The position numbers and the translations under genes were made by a program. Below are positions 1 through 7,373 of a DNA stretch of 64,000 nt, one piece after another (position 1 is the first letter of the stretch; each line of letters opens with the position of its first letter). The notes under the pieces are model-generated. The model searched no databases. It was given only the letters and a program-made list of their open reading frames with translations, and had not been told where the DNA came from. The stretch is taken from assembly GCA_947502835.1 (NCBI GenBank), contig CANNBJ010000001.1, positions 434,001-498,000 of the forward strand. The letters are read 5' to 3'. The stretch is from Bdellovibrionales bacterium (GTDB taxonomy: Bacteria; Bdellovibrionota; UBA1018; CAIMNF01).

Positions 1-6
1 AATACG

Positions 7-435
7 ATGACTCCTGCCCCGATTGACCCTGCTGAACCAGAGTTGGCGAAATTAGACCCCGCAAACCACCCAACCCCCGAGATTCTTTTTACCTTCGAAC
101 TCGCGGTAGATACCCCTTTGAATGAAAGGGAGGCCATCGAAGCGATTCAGCCCGTTATTCTCTACCTCAAGAACCATCCGTTGGTGGCGATCGAACTCAA
201 AGGACACGTGGGATTCGAGGACCCAAGAGAGCCGGAAGGGGAAGGTCCTGCCATTTGGAACCGCAACCATAGTGATCCAAAATTTAGACACCTGGGCGAG
301 CTTATGCTTGCGAGGACTGAATACGTGAAAAGGGTCATGGTTGCAGCAGGGATCGACTCGAGTCGCATTTCGTCTGCCAAAGGCAGTTCGAAGAACACTC
401 CAAAGAACCGAAAGATTACCGTTCGCTATTTTTAA
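7..435 (+). CDS. OmpA-like domain protein, possibly 5'-truncated by the window edge
   Basis: The C-terminal two thirds fit the OmpA/MotB peptidoglycan-binding fold: an 'ELKGHVGF' strand where the family has a GH-D motif, then 'LARTEYVKRVMVAAGI' corresponding to the R-A-x-x-V-x-x-x-L helix, and a final 'NRKITVRYF' like the family's NRRVEI strand. The family binds peptidoglycan in the periplasm and anchors outer-membrane or motor proteins. The usual Asp after GH is not obvious, so binding is inferred. No signal peptide is visible, and the frame stays open from base 1 to the ATG at 7, so this is probably the end of a longer protein. It converges on a shared terminator-like hairpin. Confidence 0.6.
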   Translation: MTPAPIDPAEPELAKLDPANHPTPEILFTFELAVDTPLNEREAIEAIQPVILYLKNHPLVAIELKGHVGFEDPREPEGEGPAIWNRNHSDPKFRHLGELMLARTEYVKRVMVAAGIDSSRISSAKGSSKNTPKNRKITVRYF

Positions 436-447
436 CCCAAAATGAAA

Positions 448-476
448 AGCGCACCTCCCATCAAGGGAAGTGCGCT
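448..476 (-). terminator. Rho-independent terminator for the minus-strand gene at 506-1174
   Basis: A 12-bp stem with one mismatch (448-459 with 465-476) has a five-base loop. On the minus strand it is followed by TTTTCATTTT, giving a typical intrinsic terminator. On the plus strand there is no T-tract, but the hairpin could also stop the OmpA-like gene. Confidence 0.7.
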
Positions 477-505
477 CTCAACCCGGACTCGAGCGGGTCA
501 GGCAA

Positions 506-1174
506 TCAGTGGAACTGGAATTGTCCTTGGGTTTGAGATTCATTCACGGACTGGAACGCCTTCACGATCCGGCTGAACCGGCCTTGGGAAAAAGTGAGGG
601 GAGTGGAATCGGATTCATTCATCATGTGCTGAAGCGCTTCATATGCGAATTTCTCCGCGCGCTTTGCCCGTTCCCAGCGAATTCCGTAAATCACGGCTCG
701 GGCCGGCAATGAGGTCACGTCTGCAACGACGGGAGAAATGGCGACCGCGAATCCTGCGTAGGTGAGGTATTCCCCCGCTGCGATTCCGGCATAACGGAAC
801 AACACATAACCCACGGGAGCCGCCGCCATTGCCATGTCGCCAATTCCACCGACGCGTCCGAATCGGGTATCACCATCATAAGCAAGTTCTGAAACCGGAA
901 GTACCTGAAAGCGGTTCAACTGCTCATCGAGCTGAAACAAGGAGTCCGCAGTGGCGACTTCTTCCATGCTGATTTTAGTGAGCGTCGTTGAGGACTCTGC
1001 TCCATCAGTCTGGGATGAAAGCGTAATGGTGTAGCGGGTGCAATTTTGAGTCGAGTCGCGGGTTTCACACTGTGCAGTGAGTTTCTGGCTCCCGTCCGCA
1101 TTGGTGACCACTCCTGCGTGGGCGACTCCCGACATCATGACTGCACTCATTACAGAACGAATTAAAATACGCAT
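506..1174 (-). CDS. Secreted hypothetical protein, 222 aa
   Basis: I do not recognise the family. The start at 1174 is preferred over the in-frame upstream one because AAAGGAG lies just upstream and the first 20 residues form a clean signal peptide (MRILIRSVMSAVMMSGVAHA, cleavage after AHA). The mature part begins with a small Cys/Thr-rich stretch, then has two mildly hydrophobic Gly/Ala-rich stretches near residues 110-165 that might be membrane-associated helices, and a polar C-terminus. It is a lone gene between a terminator and an AT-rich divergent promoter region, so it is probably transcribed by itself. Likely envelope or periplasmic; no function can be inferred. Confidence 0.7.
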   Translation of the reverse strand: MRILIRSVMSAVMMSGVAHAGVVTNADGSQKLTAQCETRDSTQNCTRYTITLSSQTDGAESSTTLTKISMEEVATADSLFQLDEQLNRFQVLPVSELAYDGDTRFGRVGGIGDMAMAAAPVGYVLFRYAGIAAGEYLTYAGFAVAISPVVADVTSLPARAVIYGIRWERAKRAEKFAYEALQHMMNESDSTPLTFSQGRFSRIVKAFQSVNESQTQGQFQFH

Positions 1175-1380
1175 GTTGATTCTCCTTTGTTTCTTGGCTC
1201 TCGTGCCGAGGGTTCGTAGACACTTAACCGGAATCATTTTCAGTGTGCAAGGAGATATATTTATTTTTTAAACTATCGATATTTAAAGTGATGCGAACTT
1301 CTTGGTCGGCAAATTCTTGTAATTTTGAGGTATTTAATCCTAACTGTCTTTTTTTTAAACAAAAAAGATTTACAAATTAA

Positions 1381-1399
1381 GGAACCAAATGTAGGTTCC
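1381..1399 (+). promoter_or_regulatory. Short perfect inverted repeat over the ribosome-binding position of the next gene
   Basis: GGAACC (1381-1386) and GGTTCC (1394-1399) form a six-base stem with a seven-base loop ending four bases before the ATG at 1404. There is no separate Shine-Dalgarno sequence, so the hairpin occupies the ribosome landing site. It could be an operator or an RNA hairpin; both are inference. Confidence 0.35.
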
Positions 1400-1403
1400 G
1401 CTC

Positions 1404-2024
1404 ATGAAGATTACACTAATTTTGTTGTGCTCCTGGATTCTGAATTCGCCGGCCTTCGCCCAAAACCCCGAGTCAACCCCGATTCATTTGGACGTGACCT
1501 CCTTTGCCCTTCAGGGGGTGGAGCACGTTTCTTTGAATGGCTCTCGCTACACCAGGGTAAATTACCGCTACCGTTCCGAAGCGCTCAGCGGTTTTAGTCC
1601 CGAGCCCATTTTCCTTGCGGCCCATGCCATCGCCATTCCCGCAGCGCTGTACGGAACCTTTCATTGGAAAACCAGGCCTGGCACAACCCGGCCCTCCTGG
1701 ATGACCGCGGACGACAAAATGAAACATTTGTTTGCCGGCTTCTTTGTCGGTGATGTGACGAATCTGAGCCTGCAATTATTGATTCCGGAGGATGTGCCTC
1801 ACCGGAGACTCATCGCAACCCTTTCCGGGTTCGGCGTAGCCACGCTGGTCGGAATCGTGAAGGAACTTCGGGATGCGCGCGGCTTTGGAACGCCCGACCC
1901 GAAGGACGCTCTCGCAACCGCAATCGGAGGCGGGCTTGGGACGATTTCGATGTCGTTTGATGTGAAGAAAGTATTCCGCGCGAGAGGCGATCGGGAGCGG
2001 CACAATCCGAGGGTCCATTTGTAG
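1404..2024 (+). CDS. YfiM/DUF2279-like exported protein
   Basis: This 206-residue protein has a signal peptide (MKITLILLCSWILNSPAFAQ). Its centre and C-terminus have the layout of the YfiM/DUF2279 group: 'DKMKHLFAGFFVG' near residue 103, a hydrophobic helix, then 'KELRD' and 'PDPKDALATAIGGGLG', corresponding to the family's D-K-x-x-H and D-x-x-D-x-x-A-x-x-x-G motifs. The family is inner-membrane or lipoprotein-like and of unknown function. It has no clear ribosome-binding site but sits directly behind a perfect inverted repeat. The next gene downstream is on the opposite strand, so it is monocistronic. Confidence 0.6.
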   Translation: MKITLILLCSWILNSPAFAQNPESTPIHLDVTSFALQGVEHVSLNGSRYTRVNYRYRSEALSGFSPEPIFLAAHAIAIPAALYGTFHWKTRPGTTRPSWMTADDKMKHLFAGFFVGDVTNLSLQLLIPEDVPHRRLIATLSGFGVATLVGIVKELRDARGFGTPDPKDALATAIGGGLGTISMSFDVKKVFRARGDRERHNPRVHL

Positions 2025-2180
2025 AGTGAATTTAATGGTGCCATTTAGGGGCAGCAGGAGTTGCGAATAGCTGATCCTAAGGAACATCATCCCGTTTAAT
2101 TCCGCGTGGGCTACCGCCCCAGATGATGAGATCGTGTCTTTTGATATGGAGCGGGCTTCACCTGATTAGCCTTGGTAGCC

Positions 2181-2203
2181 CGGTCCAAATAGGGGCTACT
2201 ACA
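2181..2203. repeat. Left imperfect inverted repeat of the AT-rich cassette
   Basis: Its reverse complement matches 3536-3558 at 20 of 23 positions; the best block is TGTAGTAGC(C/T)CCTATTT. It ends one base before the stop codon of the membrane-protein gene at 2204-3145. A seven-base hairpin (GTAGCCC 2175-2181 with GGGCTAC 2193-2199) overlaps it. Confidence 0.6.
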
Positions 2204-3145
2204 TCAGCTGCCTATGGTTGAGTTCAGCCGCTCGTAGCGATTAGAAATGGCGAGAATCGTCAGACCAAAAAAAACGGCACCCAAAATGATTAAGGTACTC
2301 AACAAGCCATCTGCGCCAAAAGATATCTTTATGAGTATGGTTGAAATCACAAAGCCTGAATTTCTGATGACTTTATTGAATTGATCCGTGCGTAGAAAGG
2401 AGATCAATAAGAGAAGTACATCTACCATGATCAGTATCGTGAAGAATCGATCAAAAAAAACTGCATTAAGATTGATCTCGCTAGAACCGGGTTGAGCAGA
2501 GAATGAATTTGTAGAAAGCCACTGGATGAGGCTAAACAAGGCAACCCCGAAAAAAGTGGGAACCAAAAGTATGGCAATCGTATTTTTTAATTTTATGAAT
2601 TGGTTAGTGCCTTCCGAGTAAAACTTTTCGTTCTCGCGATTCTTGCTCTGAGTTTTACTTAATGAATAAAATAATAAAATTGACAAAAACAATACTGGTG
2701 TAGCGCACAGATCTGCAGTGAGCAAAAGGTCACCTTTCACCGCGAACCAGTTTGGCGTGAGCTCGAGAATAGAGAGATCTTTGAAAATTCGGCGAATCAA
2801 AATCAGTGTAATGATCTCATATTGTTTTCCAATATAGACCGTGATCGACTTGGGTAGATAGTAGATGAGGAGGTACACCTCATAAATAAGAATGAAGGAA
2901 AATGGGGTATAGATGGCCGCAATCGGGTTTGTAAGCAGTTTTGACGATGATTGAAAACTGGTGAAGCCAAAATCCACCAATGCAATAAGAAGAAGGTGAA
3001 TTAAAAAACTTAGGACTGCGATGATTATGATAATGATTTCAGCTTTTTTTCTGGATTCCTCCGAAAAAAACAAAACCAAAAACCTATCTAGGTTTTTTTG
3101 AATTCTAAGCTGGAATAATTGCAGAGGACTTTTTCTACTCGCCAA
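2204..3145 (-). CDS. Polytopic membrane protein of unknown function
   Basis: This 313-residue protein has about six to eight hydrophobic segments (roughly residues 37-60, 75-100, 145-165, 190-212, 232-252, 262-300) separated by Lys/Arg-rich loops. I do not recognise a family. The only start consistent with the N-terminus is TTG at 3145, three bases after the stop of the 33-residue gene upstream, so translation is probably coupled. Codon choice is strongly AT-biased, with runs of isoleucine and phenylalanine, unlike the GC-rich neighbours, which points to transfer. It is the last gene of a three-gene membrane-protein operon enclosed by imperfect inverted repeats. Confidence 0.65.
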   Translation of the reverse strand: MASRKSPLQLFQLRIQKNLDRFLVLFFSEESRKKAEIIIIIIAVLSFLIHLLLIALVDFGFTSFQSSSKLLTNPIAAIYTPFSFILIYEVYLLIYYLPKSITVYIGKQYEIITLILIRRIFKDLSILELTPNWFAVKGDLLLTADLCATPVLFLSILLFYSLSKTQSKNRENEKFYSEGTNQFIKLKNTIAILLVPTFFGVALFSLIQWLSTNSFSAQPGSSEINLNAVFFDRFFTILIMVDVLLLLISFLRTDQFNKVIRNSGFVISTILIKISFGADGLLSTLIILGAVFFGLTILAISNRYERLNSTIGS

Positions 3146-3148
3146 TGT

Positions 3149-3250
3149 TTATAGGATTTTCTTTATTTGAAGCAATACAAGAATAATTCCGGTGACAAAA
3201 ACCCCAGATACGACGAGACCCGCAACGAAAATTTCTTGATCCGTCATCAT
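3149..3250 (-). CDS. 33-residue single-pass membrane peptide
   Basis: This short frame starts MMTDQEIFVAG and consists of a short acidic N-terminus, one hydrophobic helix of about 20 residues and a basic tail ending in KKIL. It is too short for most gene callers. It is supported by context: its ATG overlaps the stop of the 77-residue gene upstream as ATGA, and its own stop lies three bases before the TTG of the 313-residue gene downstream. The charge pattern predicts an N-out single-pass peptide. The function is unknown; it could be a subunit or regulator of the larger membrane protein. Confidence 0.55.
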   Translation of the reverse strand: MMTDQEIFVAGLVVSGVFVTGIILVLLQIKKIL

Positions 3251-3480
3251 GAGCGCTTGATTCCCTGATGACGCATCACAATGTTTTGAAAGAAACAGCC
3301 CAATGAAATGATCGATGGGACCCAAATTCCCACAAAAAGCCCCTGTTCTTTATTGCTTAAAAACCACAAAGAAACGGAAAGGACAAAGGATACGAAAGCC
3401 GCACCCATAAACAGGATTTCAGGCATCGTGAAGATGGGGACTTTTTCTTTTTGGTTTGTAACGCTGGGATTATTTGTCAT
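3247..3480 (-). CDS. Small two-helix membrane protein, first gene of the cassette operon
   Basis: This 77-residue protein has a polar N-terminus, one transmembrane helix near residues 24-45, a short loop and a second helix starting at 'GIWVPSIISLG'. The hairpin architecture with this second-helix motif resembles widespread uncharacterised two-helix proteins; function unknown. It overlaps the next gene by ATGA. There is no Shine-Dalgarno sequence, but a good -10 element (TATACT) lies at the spacing that would place the transcript start on the ATG itself, so it may be read from a leaderless mRNA. The AT-rich composition matches the rest of the cassette. Confidence 0.6.
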   Translation of the reverse strand: MTNNPSVTNQKEKVPIFTMPEILFMGAAFVSFVLSVSLWFLSNKEQGLFVGIWVPSIISLGCFFQNIVMRHQGIKRS

Positions 3481-3486
3481 TTATCG

Positions 3487-3514
3487 AGTATACGCAAAAT
3501 TGATGCTATATCAA
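3487..3514 (-). promoter_or_regulatory. Sigma-70-type promoter of the three-gene membrane cassette
   Basis: On the minus strand TTGATA (3514-3509) and TATACT (3492-3487) are separated by 16 bases. The expected start point, seven bases past the -10, falls on the A of the ATG at 3480, predicting a leaderless transcript. The match is good but the start point is inferred. Confidence 0.5.
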
Positions 3515-3535
3515 TAAACATATTCAAGAGAAGTT

Positions 3536-3558
3536 TGTAGTAGCTCCTATTTAGTCCG
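3536..3558. repeat. Right imperfect inverted repeat of the AT-rich cassette
   Basis: Partner of 2181-2203 (20 of 23 matching positions). It lies just upstream of the cassette promoter, so the pair encloses the operon and its promoter, about 1.38 kb in all. No convincing target duplication is visible outside the pair. Confidence 0.6.
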
Positions 3559-3646
3559 GACCACACGGAACTTGGACGGACTGCAAATAGCGGTACTCAT
3601 AGTCGTACTCCGATCACTTAGGAGCAGATCAAACTGTACGGTCTAT

Positions 3647-3847
3647 ATGGGGGCTCCTACAGAGACGACCGAAATTGGATTCATGACCGTTGATACCGCT
3701 CATGCGATGAAGTCTCTTGATCCTATCGCCTGGAATCTTGCCCGCGATGAGTATATCGACAGTCTCGAATCAGATGAGGAAGTCGTGTCTCTTGATCATG
3801 GCGCCACTTACTACTGGATCCGCGACCTCCAGGAGCTTTGGGAGTGA
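3647..3847 (+). CDS. Small acidic hypothetical protein
   Basis: A frame of 66 residues from the ATG at 3647; the frame is open further upstream to 3572 and an alternative ATG lies at 3683. None of the starts has a convincing ribosome-binding site. The product is soluble and acidic, with a stretch 'DEYIDSLESDEEVV' and an aromatic end 'YYWIRDLQELWE'. No family recognised. It sits alone just outside the right repeat of the AT-rich cassette. The amino-acid composition looks like a real protein, but coding is uncertain. Confidence 0.35.
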   Translation: MGAPTETTEIGFMTVDTAHAMKSLDPIAWNLARDEYIDSLESDEEVVSLDHGATYYWIRDLQELWE

Positions 3848-3934
3848 GGGGGCCCTTTGTTTTTCTAAGCATCTGGATTCACTTCAATTATTAATTGATT
3901 GTTTTAGTTCGAATTGCAAGCTATCACGCGCCCC

Positions 3935-4297
3935 ATGAATTTCTGTATATTTCTTCTCGCGGTCTTTTACTCATCTTCCCAAGCCGACACCAAAATCTCT
4001 GGAGGATTGGAACGTGAGGCGGTAAGAAAAGTCATCTTTTCGCACAAATCGGAGATTCAAAGGTGTTTTGAGGATACCTTAGAATCGAACCCAAATGCAC
4101 AACAAGGCCGAATCCTTTACCAATGGAAAATTGCACCTTCCGGGCGTGTCAGCGCTCTTGAGATCAAGGAATCGGACTTGAAGGATTCGGAGTTGGAGAC
4201 CTGCGTCTCCAAAGTCGTTCTGGATATGCGGTTTCCAGAAGCCTCAAACGGGCTTCCGACCAAGATCATCTTTCCATTTGTGTTTAAGAAAAATTGA
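3935..4297 (+). CDS. Exported AgmX/PglI C-terminal-domain-like (TonB-like) protein
   Basis: Starting from the ATG at 3935, a signal peptide (MNFCIFLLAVFYSSSQA) precedes a domain of about 100 residues whose pattern fits the AgmX/PglI C-terminal domain: a helix 'VRKVIFSHKSEIQRCFE', a strand 'GRILYQWKIAPSGRVSAL', then 'LETCVSKVVLDMRFPEA' and a final strand. The two cysteines (in QRCFE and ETCVS) are at the positions common in that family. The fold resembles the TonB C-terminus and is common in myxobacterial and Bdellovibrio-type envelope proteins. Here it stands alone as a short periplasmic protein with no partner nearby. Confidence 0.6.
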   Translation: MNFCIFLLAVFYSSSQADTKISGGLEREAVRKVIFSHKSEIQRCFEDTLESNPNAQQGRILYQWKIAPSGRVSALEIKESDLKDSELETCVSKVVLDMRFPEASNGLPTKIIFPFVFKKN

Positions 4298-4461
4298 AAT
4301 CCGCCTTTCCCTTATTCGGTTTACATAATCATCATTATCGGAAGTGGCATTGGATCCAATTGATGTACAAGGATTGGGATTGTTGTACCGTTCTTCTGGA
4401 TGGACCCGTCGCTCTTTATTGCGAGAAACATTGCTGAGCGCCCGGAGAAAGGATCGCACCG

Positions 4462-4917
4462 ATGAATCTTAATTTCAGAACCAAGGTCGCAGCCCCCCTT
4501 GAACAAGTGAAGCAAGGTTTTGACCGGAGTCTGTTTCTTAGGCTCAAGCCACCCTTGGTTCAACTGGTGCTTGAGCGGTTTGATGGTTGCGAAACTGGAC
4601 ATGAGATTCACCTTCGGGTGGGTCTTCCCGGAGCTCTCCAAACTTGGGTCAGCAAAATCACATCTCATAAACTGGAACGGGATTATTGGAGTTTCGTGGA
4701 TGAAGGCAGTTCACTCCCGTTTCCCCTTAAAAACTGGCGACATCACCACATCGTCAAAATACTTCCTTCTGGTGGATCCGTAATCCTGGATGAAATAACG
4801 TATTCGTGCGGCAGTCGCATTTTGGACCTCCTTCTTCTTGGTCCCCTTTGGTTTTCCTTTGCAGGAAGGGCATCGGTTTACCAGAGGGTTTTTGGGAGAC
4901 CAAAAAATTCAGCCTAG
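4462..4917 (+). CDS. SRPBCC-superfamily protein
   Basis: This 151-residue protein has the START/polyketide-cyclase layout: an N-terminal strand 'NLNFRTKVAAPLEQV', a helix, a run of beta strands ending 'VILDEITYSCG', and a long C-terminal amphipathic helix. SRPBCC proteins bind hydrophobic ligands in the cavity between the sheet and this helix. The C-terminal 'LLLLGPLWFSFAGR' is unusually hydrophobic. An AGGA lies about 13 bases upstream of the ATG, a weak ribosome-binding site. The ligand is unknown. No operon partner is evident. Confidence 0.55.
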   Translation: MNLNFRTKVAAPLEQVKQGFDRSLFLRLKPPLVQLVLERFDGCETGHEIHLRVGLPGALQTWVSKITSHKLERDYWSFVDEGSSLPFPLKNWRHHHIVKILPSGGSVILDEITYSCGSRILDLLLLGPLWFSFAGRASVYQRVFGRPKNSA

Positions 4918-5326
4918 GTCCCTACTTCACATTCACTCCTGCTTCAGCGTAAAGAACGTTCGGATTCTTGTTCCGCGACCACACTCACAGTCCATTGGTA
5001 TCGTTCATGGGATCGCCAGGAAAATACTCTCCTTCACTTATCCACTCTTCTGAATTTCCCTTCAAAAACCCCGGTAATCCATTCGGTATGGTCATGTAGA
5101 TCATTCCGTCCCCAATGAAAACCATTCAATCGAACCATATCGCGCATTGGTTCTCGTTTGTTTTCCAAGGTCAAACCGATGGGCCTGATTGCTTCTGTGA
5201 GCTTTCCAAAAACCGAAAAATCAGCTACATTCCCCCTTGTATCACGAGCGAAGAACAACTCTTCCGGCAACCGAGAGGCGCACTCCTCCGCGGTGCTTTT
5301 ACGATACGGCCCAAAGGAGGCAAAAC
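4918..5326. other. 409-base stretch without a confident gene
   Basis: No convincing coding frame, terminator or RNA gene is visible on either strand. The most protein-like piece is a 46-residue minus-strand frame (4985-5125) listed separately. Frames running through 5034-5426 have poor composition. The stretch may hold the remains of a decayed gene plus the promoter of the gene at 5327. Confidence 0.4.
4985..5125 (-). CDS. Possible 46-residue protein or gene remnant
   Basis: A minus-strand ATG frame encoding MVFIGDGMIYMTIPNGLPGF and a soluble acidic C-terminus ending in DTNGL. The composition is protein-like, but there is no Shine-Dalgarno sequence and an in-frame stop immediately precedes the ATG. 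It could be a tiny gene or the end of a decayed one. Confidence 0.25.
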   Translation of the reverse strand: MVFIGDGMIYMTIPNGLPGFLKGNSEEWISEGEYFPGDPMNDTNGL

Positions 5327-5980
5327 ATGAAGTCCACATCGTCATCCAATCAAAAGGCCCAGGCAAAACCAAAAACCCAAAAGCGCAAGGCAGAGGGTTC
5401 GCGCTCAAAATCCAGTTCCGGTCCACGCAATCCGTTTCAAGACCTCACAACCGAAAGCGCGAGCCTCGTGAATCCATTGCTTGCCACAATCGAGTCTGAA
5501 TTGAAGACTCGGGGCCTTGACCCCACCGAGATCCGGAGTCTCGACACTGCCGGAGCCCAGTTCCACATGACCGTGAATCATACGATTTCGGTCATGATCA
5601 GTGTATTCACAAGCGAGAACTGCGAGCATCTGCATTTCTCGATCCATGCTGATCTAGGACGCGCACGACGCGTCCCGGAGCGTGCTTTTCTCCTTGAGGC
5701 TTTGCTTGGGATCAATCTTGGCACCCGCGATCCGTTCCGCCTCGCGCTCACTCAGAATGATTGCATTCGCTTGGTTTATAGTGCGCGGGTCTTTGATCAA
5801 ATGAACATCAATACGGTCGGCGCGCTTCTGGATCAACTCGTCGCCAGGGCCACGAGCTTTCGAAACCAACTCTCAGGTCAGCGAGTATTTCAAGAGCTCG
5901 GCGCGCGGGATGCGGATGAAGCCGAAGATAAACCCAATTCGATGCCGGACTCAAAGGGACCGAACGGATGGGTGCAGTGA
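5327..5980 (+). CDS. YbjN/CesT-like chaperone-fold protein
   Basis: The start at 5327 is set by AGGAGG seven bases upstream; earlier in-frame starts lack one. The first 50 residues are a Lys/Ser-rich disordered tail. The rest (about 60-195) has the layout of the YbjN/type III secretion chaperone (CesT-like) fold: a helix 'LLATIESELKTRGLD', several strands including 'SVMISVFTSENCEHLHFSIH', then 'RAFLLEALLGINLG' and 'LVYSARVFDQMN', ending in a long helix. Such proteins act as dimeric cytoplasmic binding partners. No secretion genes lie nearby, so the partner is unknown. Confidence 0.5.
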   Translation: MKSTSSSNQKAQAKPKTQKRKAEGSRSKSSSGPRNPFQDLTTESASLVNPLLATIESELKTRGLDPTEIRSLDTAGAQFHMTVNHTISVMISVFTSENCEHLHFSIHADLGRARRVPERAFLLEALLGINLGTRDPFRLALTQNDCIRLVYSARVFDQMNINTVGALLDQLVARATSFRNQLSGQRVFQELGARDADEAEDKPNSMPDSKGPNGWVQ

Positions 5981-6194
5981 GCTTGATTTTTGCGTGCGTT
6001 GCGCACCCATGACAGAGCGCCATTGAAAAACTTCTTCACTCGAGGACGCTAAAGAAAAAGGTGGAAATCCGGAATATCGGACACAGAACGCGAACAAAGA
6101 GCCGGATCGGAAGACTGGTAGCACCAGACTTAAACACCCAGCCACTCCCCCTCCCCACCTTGTCCTCCGGCCTTACCTGGTTTAGTGTCACCCC

Positions 6195-7355
6195 ATGAAA
6201 TCCATTCTTCTGTTTTTGCTCCTTACCGCCCCCATCTCCGCCCATTCTGAAACCAATACAGAGCGGCTTACTCAGCTCATTTCCATCAATTCCGGATCCG
6301 CAAATCTTGCGGGCGTTCTGAAGGTGCAAGAGGTCATCAAACCCTGGCTCGAAGAGCTTGGCTTTAAAACAGAGTTCTTAAAAAACCCTAATGGAGATTC
6401 TGTATCGGCCCCACTCCTCCTTGCCACCCGCCCAGGCGAGCGCCCGGAGTACATCACCTTCATCATGCACGCAGACACGGTTTTTGAGCCAAGCTCTCCC
6501 TTTCAAAAGTCAGAGATGATCGACCCGCACACGCTTCGGGGTCCGGGCGTGATCGACAACAAAGGCGGAATCTTGGTCGCTCTCACTGGCCTGAAAGAAT
6601 ATTTCAAAAGCCTGAATGGAAAATTGCCAAAATACTCCCTTCGCATTGAAATCACCCCAAATGAAGAGGTCGGTGCGGTCGGGTTTCACGATCACTTTCA
6701 TCGCTGGAGTAAGGATTCGTTCATGGCCCTTGCGTTTGAGCCTTCGGCAGAGGATGGAATCGTCGATGGGCGCAAAGGCAATGTCTGGTATGAAATCTCC
6801 GTAAAAGGAAAAGAGGCCCATGCCGGCGTGAACCATCAGCTAGGAATCAATGCTTGCGACATTCTGGCAGGCAAGATCGATAAGCTCAGAAAGCTTACCG
6901 ATTACAAGAAGAATCAAACCGTCTCGATTGGAAGAATGGAAGGCGGCCAGGACAAATTCAACATCGTTTGCGGGTGGGCGAAAGCAAAAATGGACACACG
7001 GGTGCCAAGTCTCAAGATCCGAAACGAGCTGAACCAAAAAATCGAGAACATCCTAAAAGACCCGGCAATAACGTTTAGGATTTTCAACGAGACCACTCCC
7101 ATGGAATCGAACTCCATTTCAAAGCCATATTTTAAGCGCTACCTTGACCTCATTAAAAAGCACGAGGGCAAGGTCGCAAAAACCCACTTCAACGGAGCAG
7201 TTGGGGATGCAAATCATTTCAGCCGCGAGGGTCTGATCGTGCTCGATGGCCTGGGCCCGATCGGAAAAGATATGCATACCGAAAACGAGCAGATCAATCT
7301 GGATTCAATTGAGTCCCGAGGCCTGATTCTATCTGAGTTCTTGAAGACTCTTTGA
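6195..7355 (+). CDS. Exported M20-family zinc peptidase (carboxypeptidase G2-like)
   Basis: This 386-residue protein has a signal peptide (residues 1-18) and all the expected metal-site residues of the M20 family: H92 and D94 in MHADT, D121 in 'RGPGVIDNKGG', the catalytic pair E157-E158 in PNEE, E182, and a late H362 in 'GKDMHTE'. H209 in 'KGKEAHAG' sits in the dimerisation domain. The family hydrolyses C-terminal or side-chain amide bonds of peptides or acyl-amino acids using two Zn ions; here it would act in the periplasm or outside. Substrate unknown. It has no obvious ribosome-binding site and converges on gloA. Confidence 0.85.
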   Translation: MKSILLFLLLTAPISAHSETNTERLTQLISINSGSANLAGVLKVQEVIKPWLEELGFKTEFLKNPNGDSVSAPLLLATRPGERPEYITFIMHADTVFEPSSPFQKSEMIDPHTLRGPGVIDNKGGILVALTGLKEYFKSLNGKLPKYSLRIEITPNEEVGAVGFHDHFHRWSKDSFMALAFEPSAEDGIVDGRKGNVWYEISVKGKEAHAGVNHQLGINACDILAGKIDKLRKLTDYKKNQTVSIGRMEGGQDKFNIVCGWAKAKMDTRVPSLKIRNELNQKIENILKDPAITFRIFNETTPMESNSISKPYFKRYLDLIKKHEGKVAKTHFNGAVGDANHFSREGLIVLDGLGPIGKDMHTENEQINLDSIESRGLILSEFLKTL

Positions 7356-7373
7356 GGGCTACAGCGGCATCTC

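Noticed and set aside
2181-3558. The AT-rich cassette as a standard insertion sequence
   Set aside because: No transposase or recombinase is encoded between the repeats and no target duplication is visible.
5034-5426. 130-residue minus-strand frame overlapping the CesT-like gene
   Set aside because: It overlaps a plus-strand gene with a strong ribosome-binding site and has no motif.
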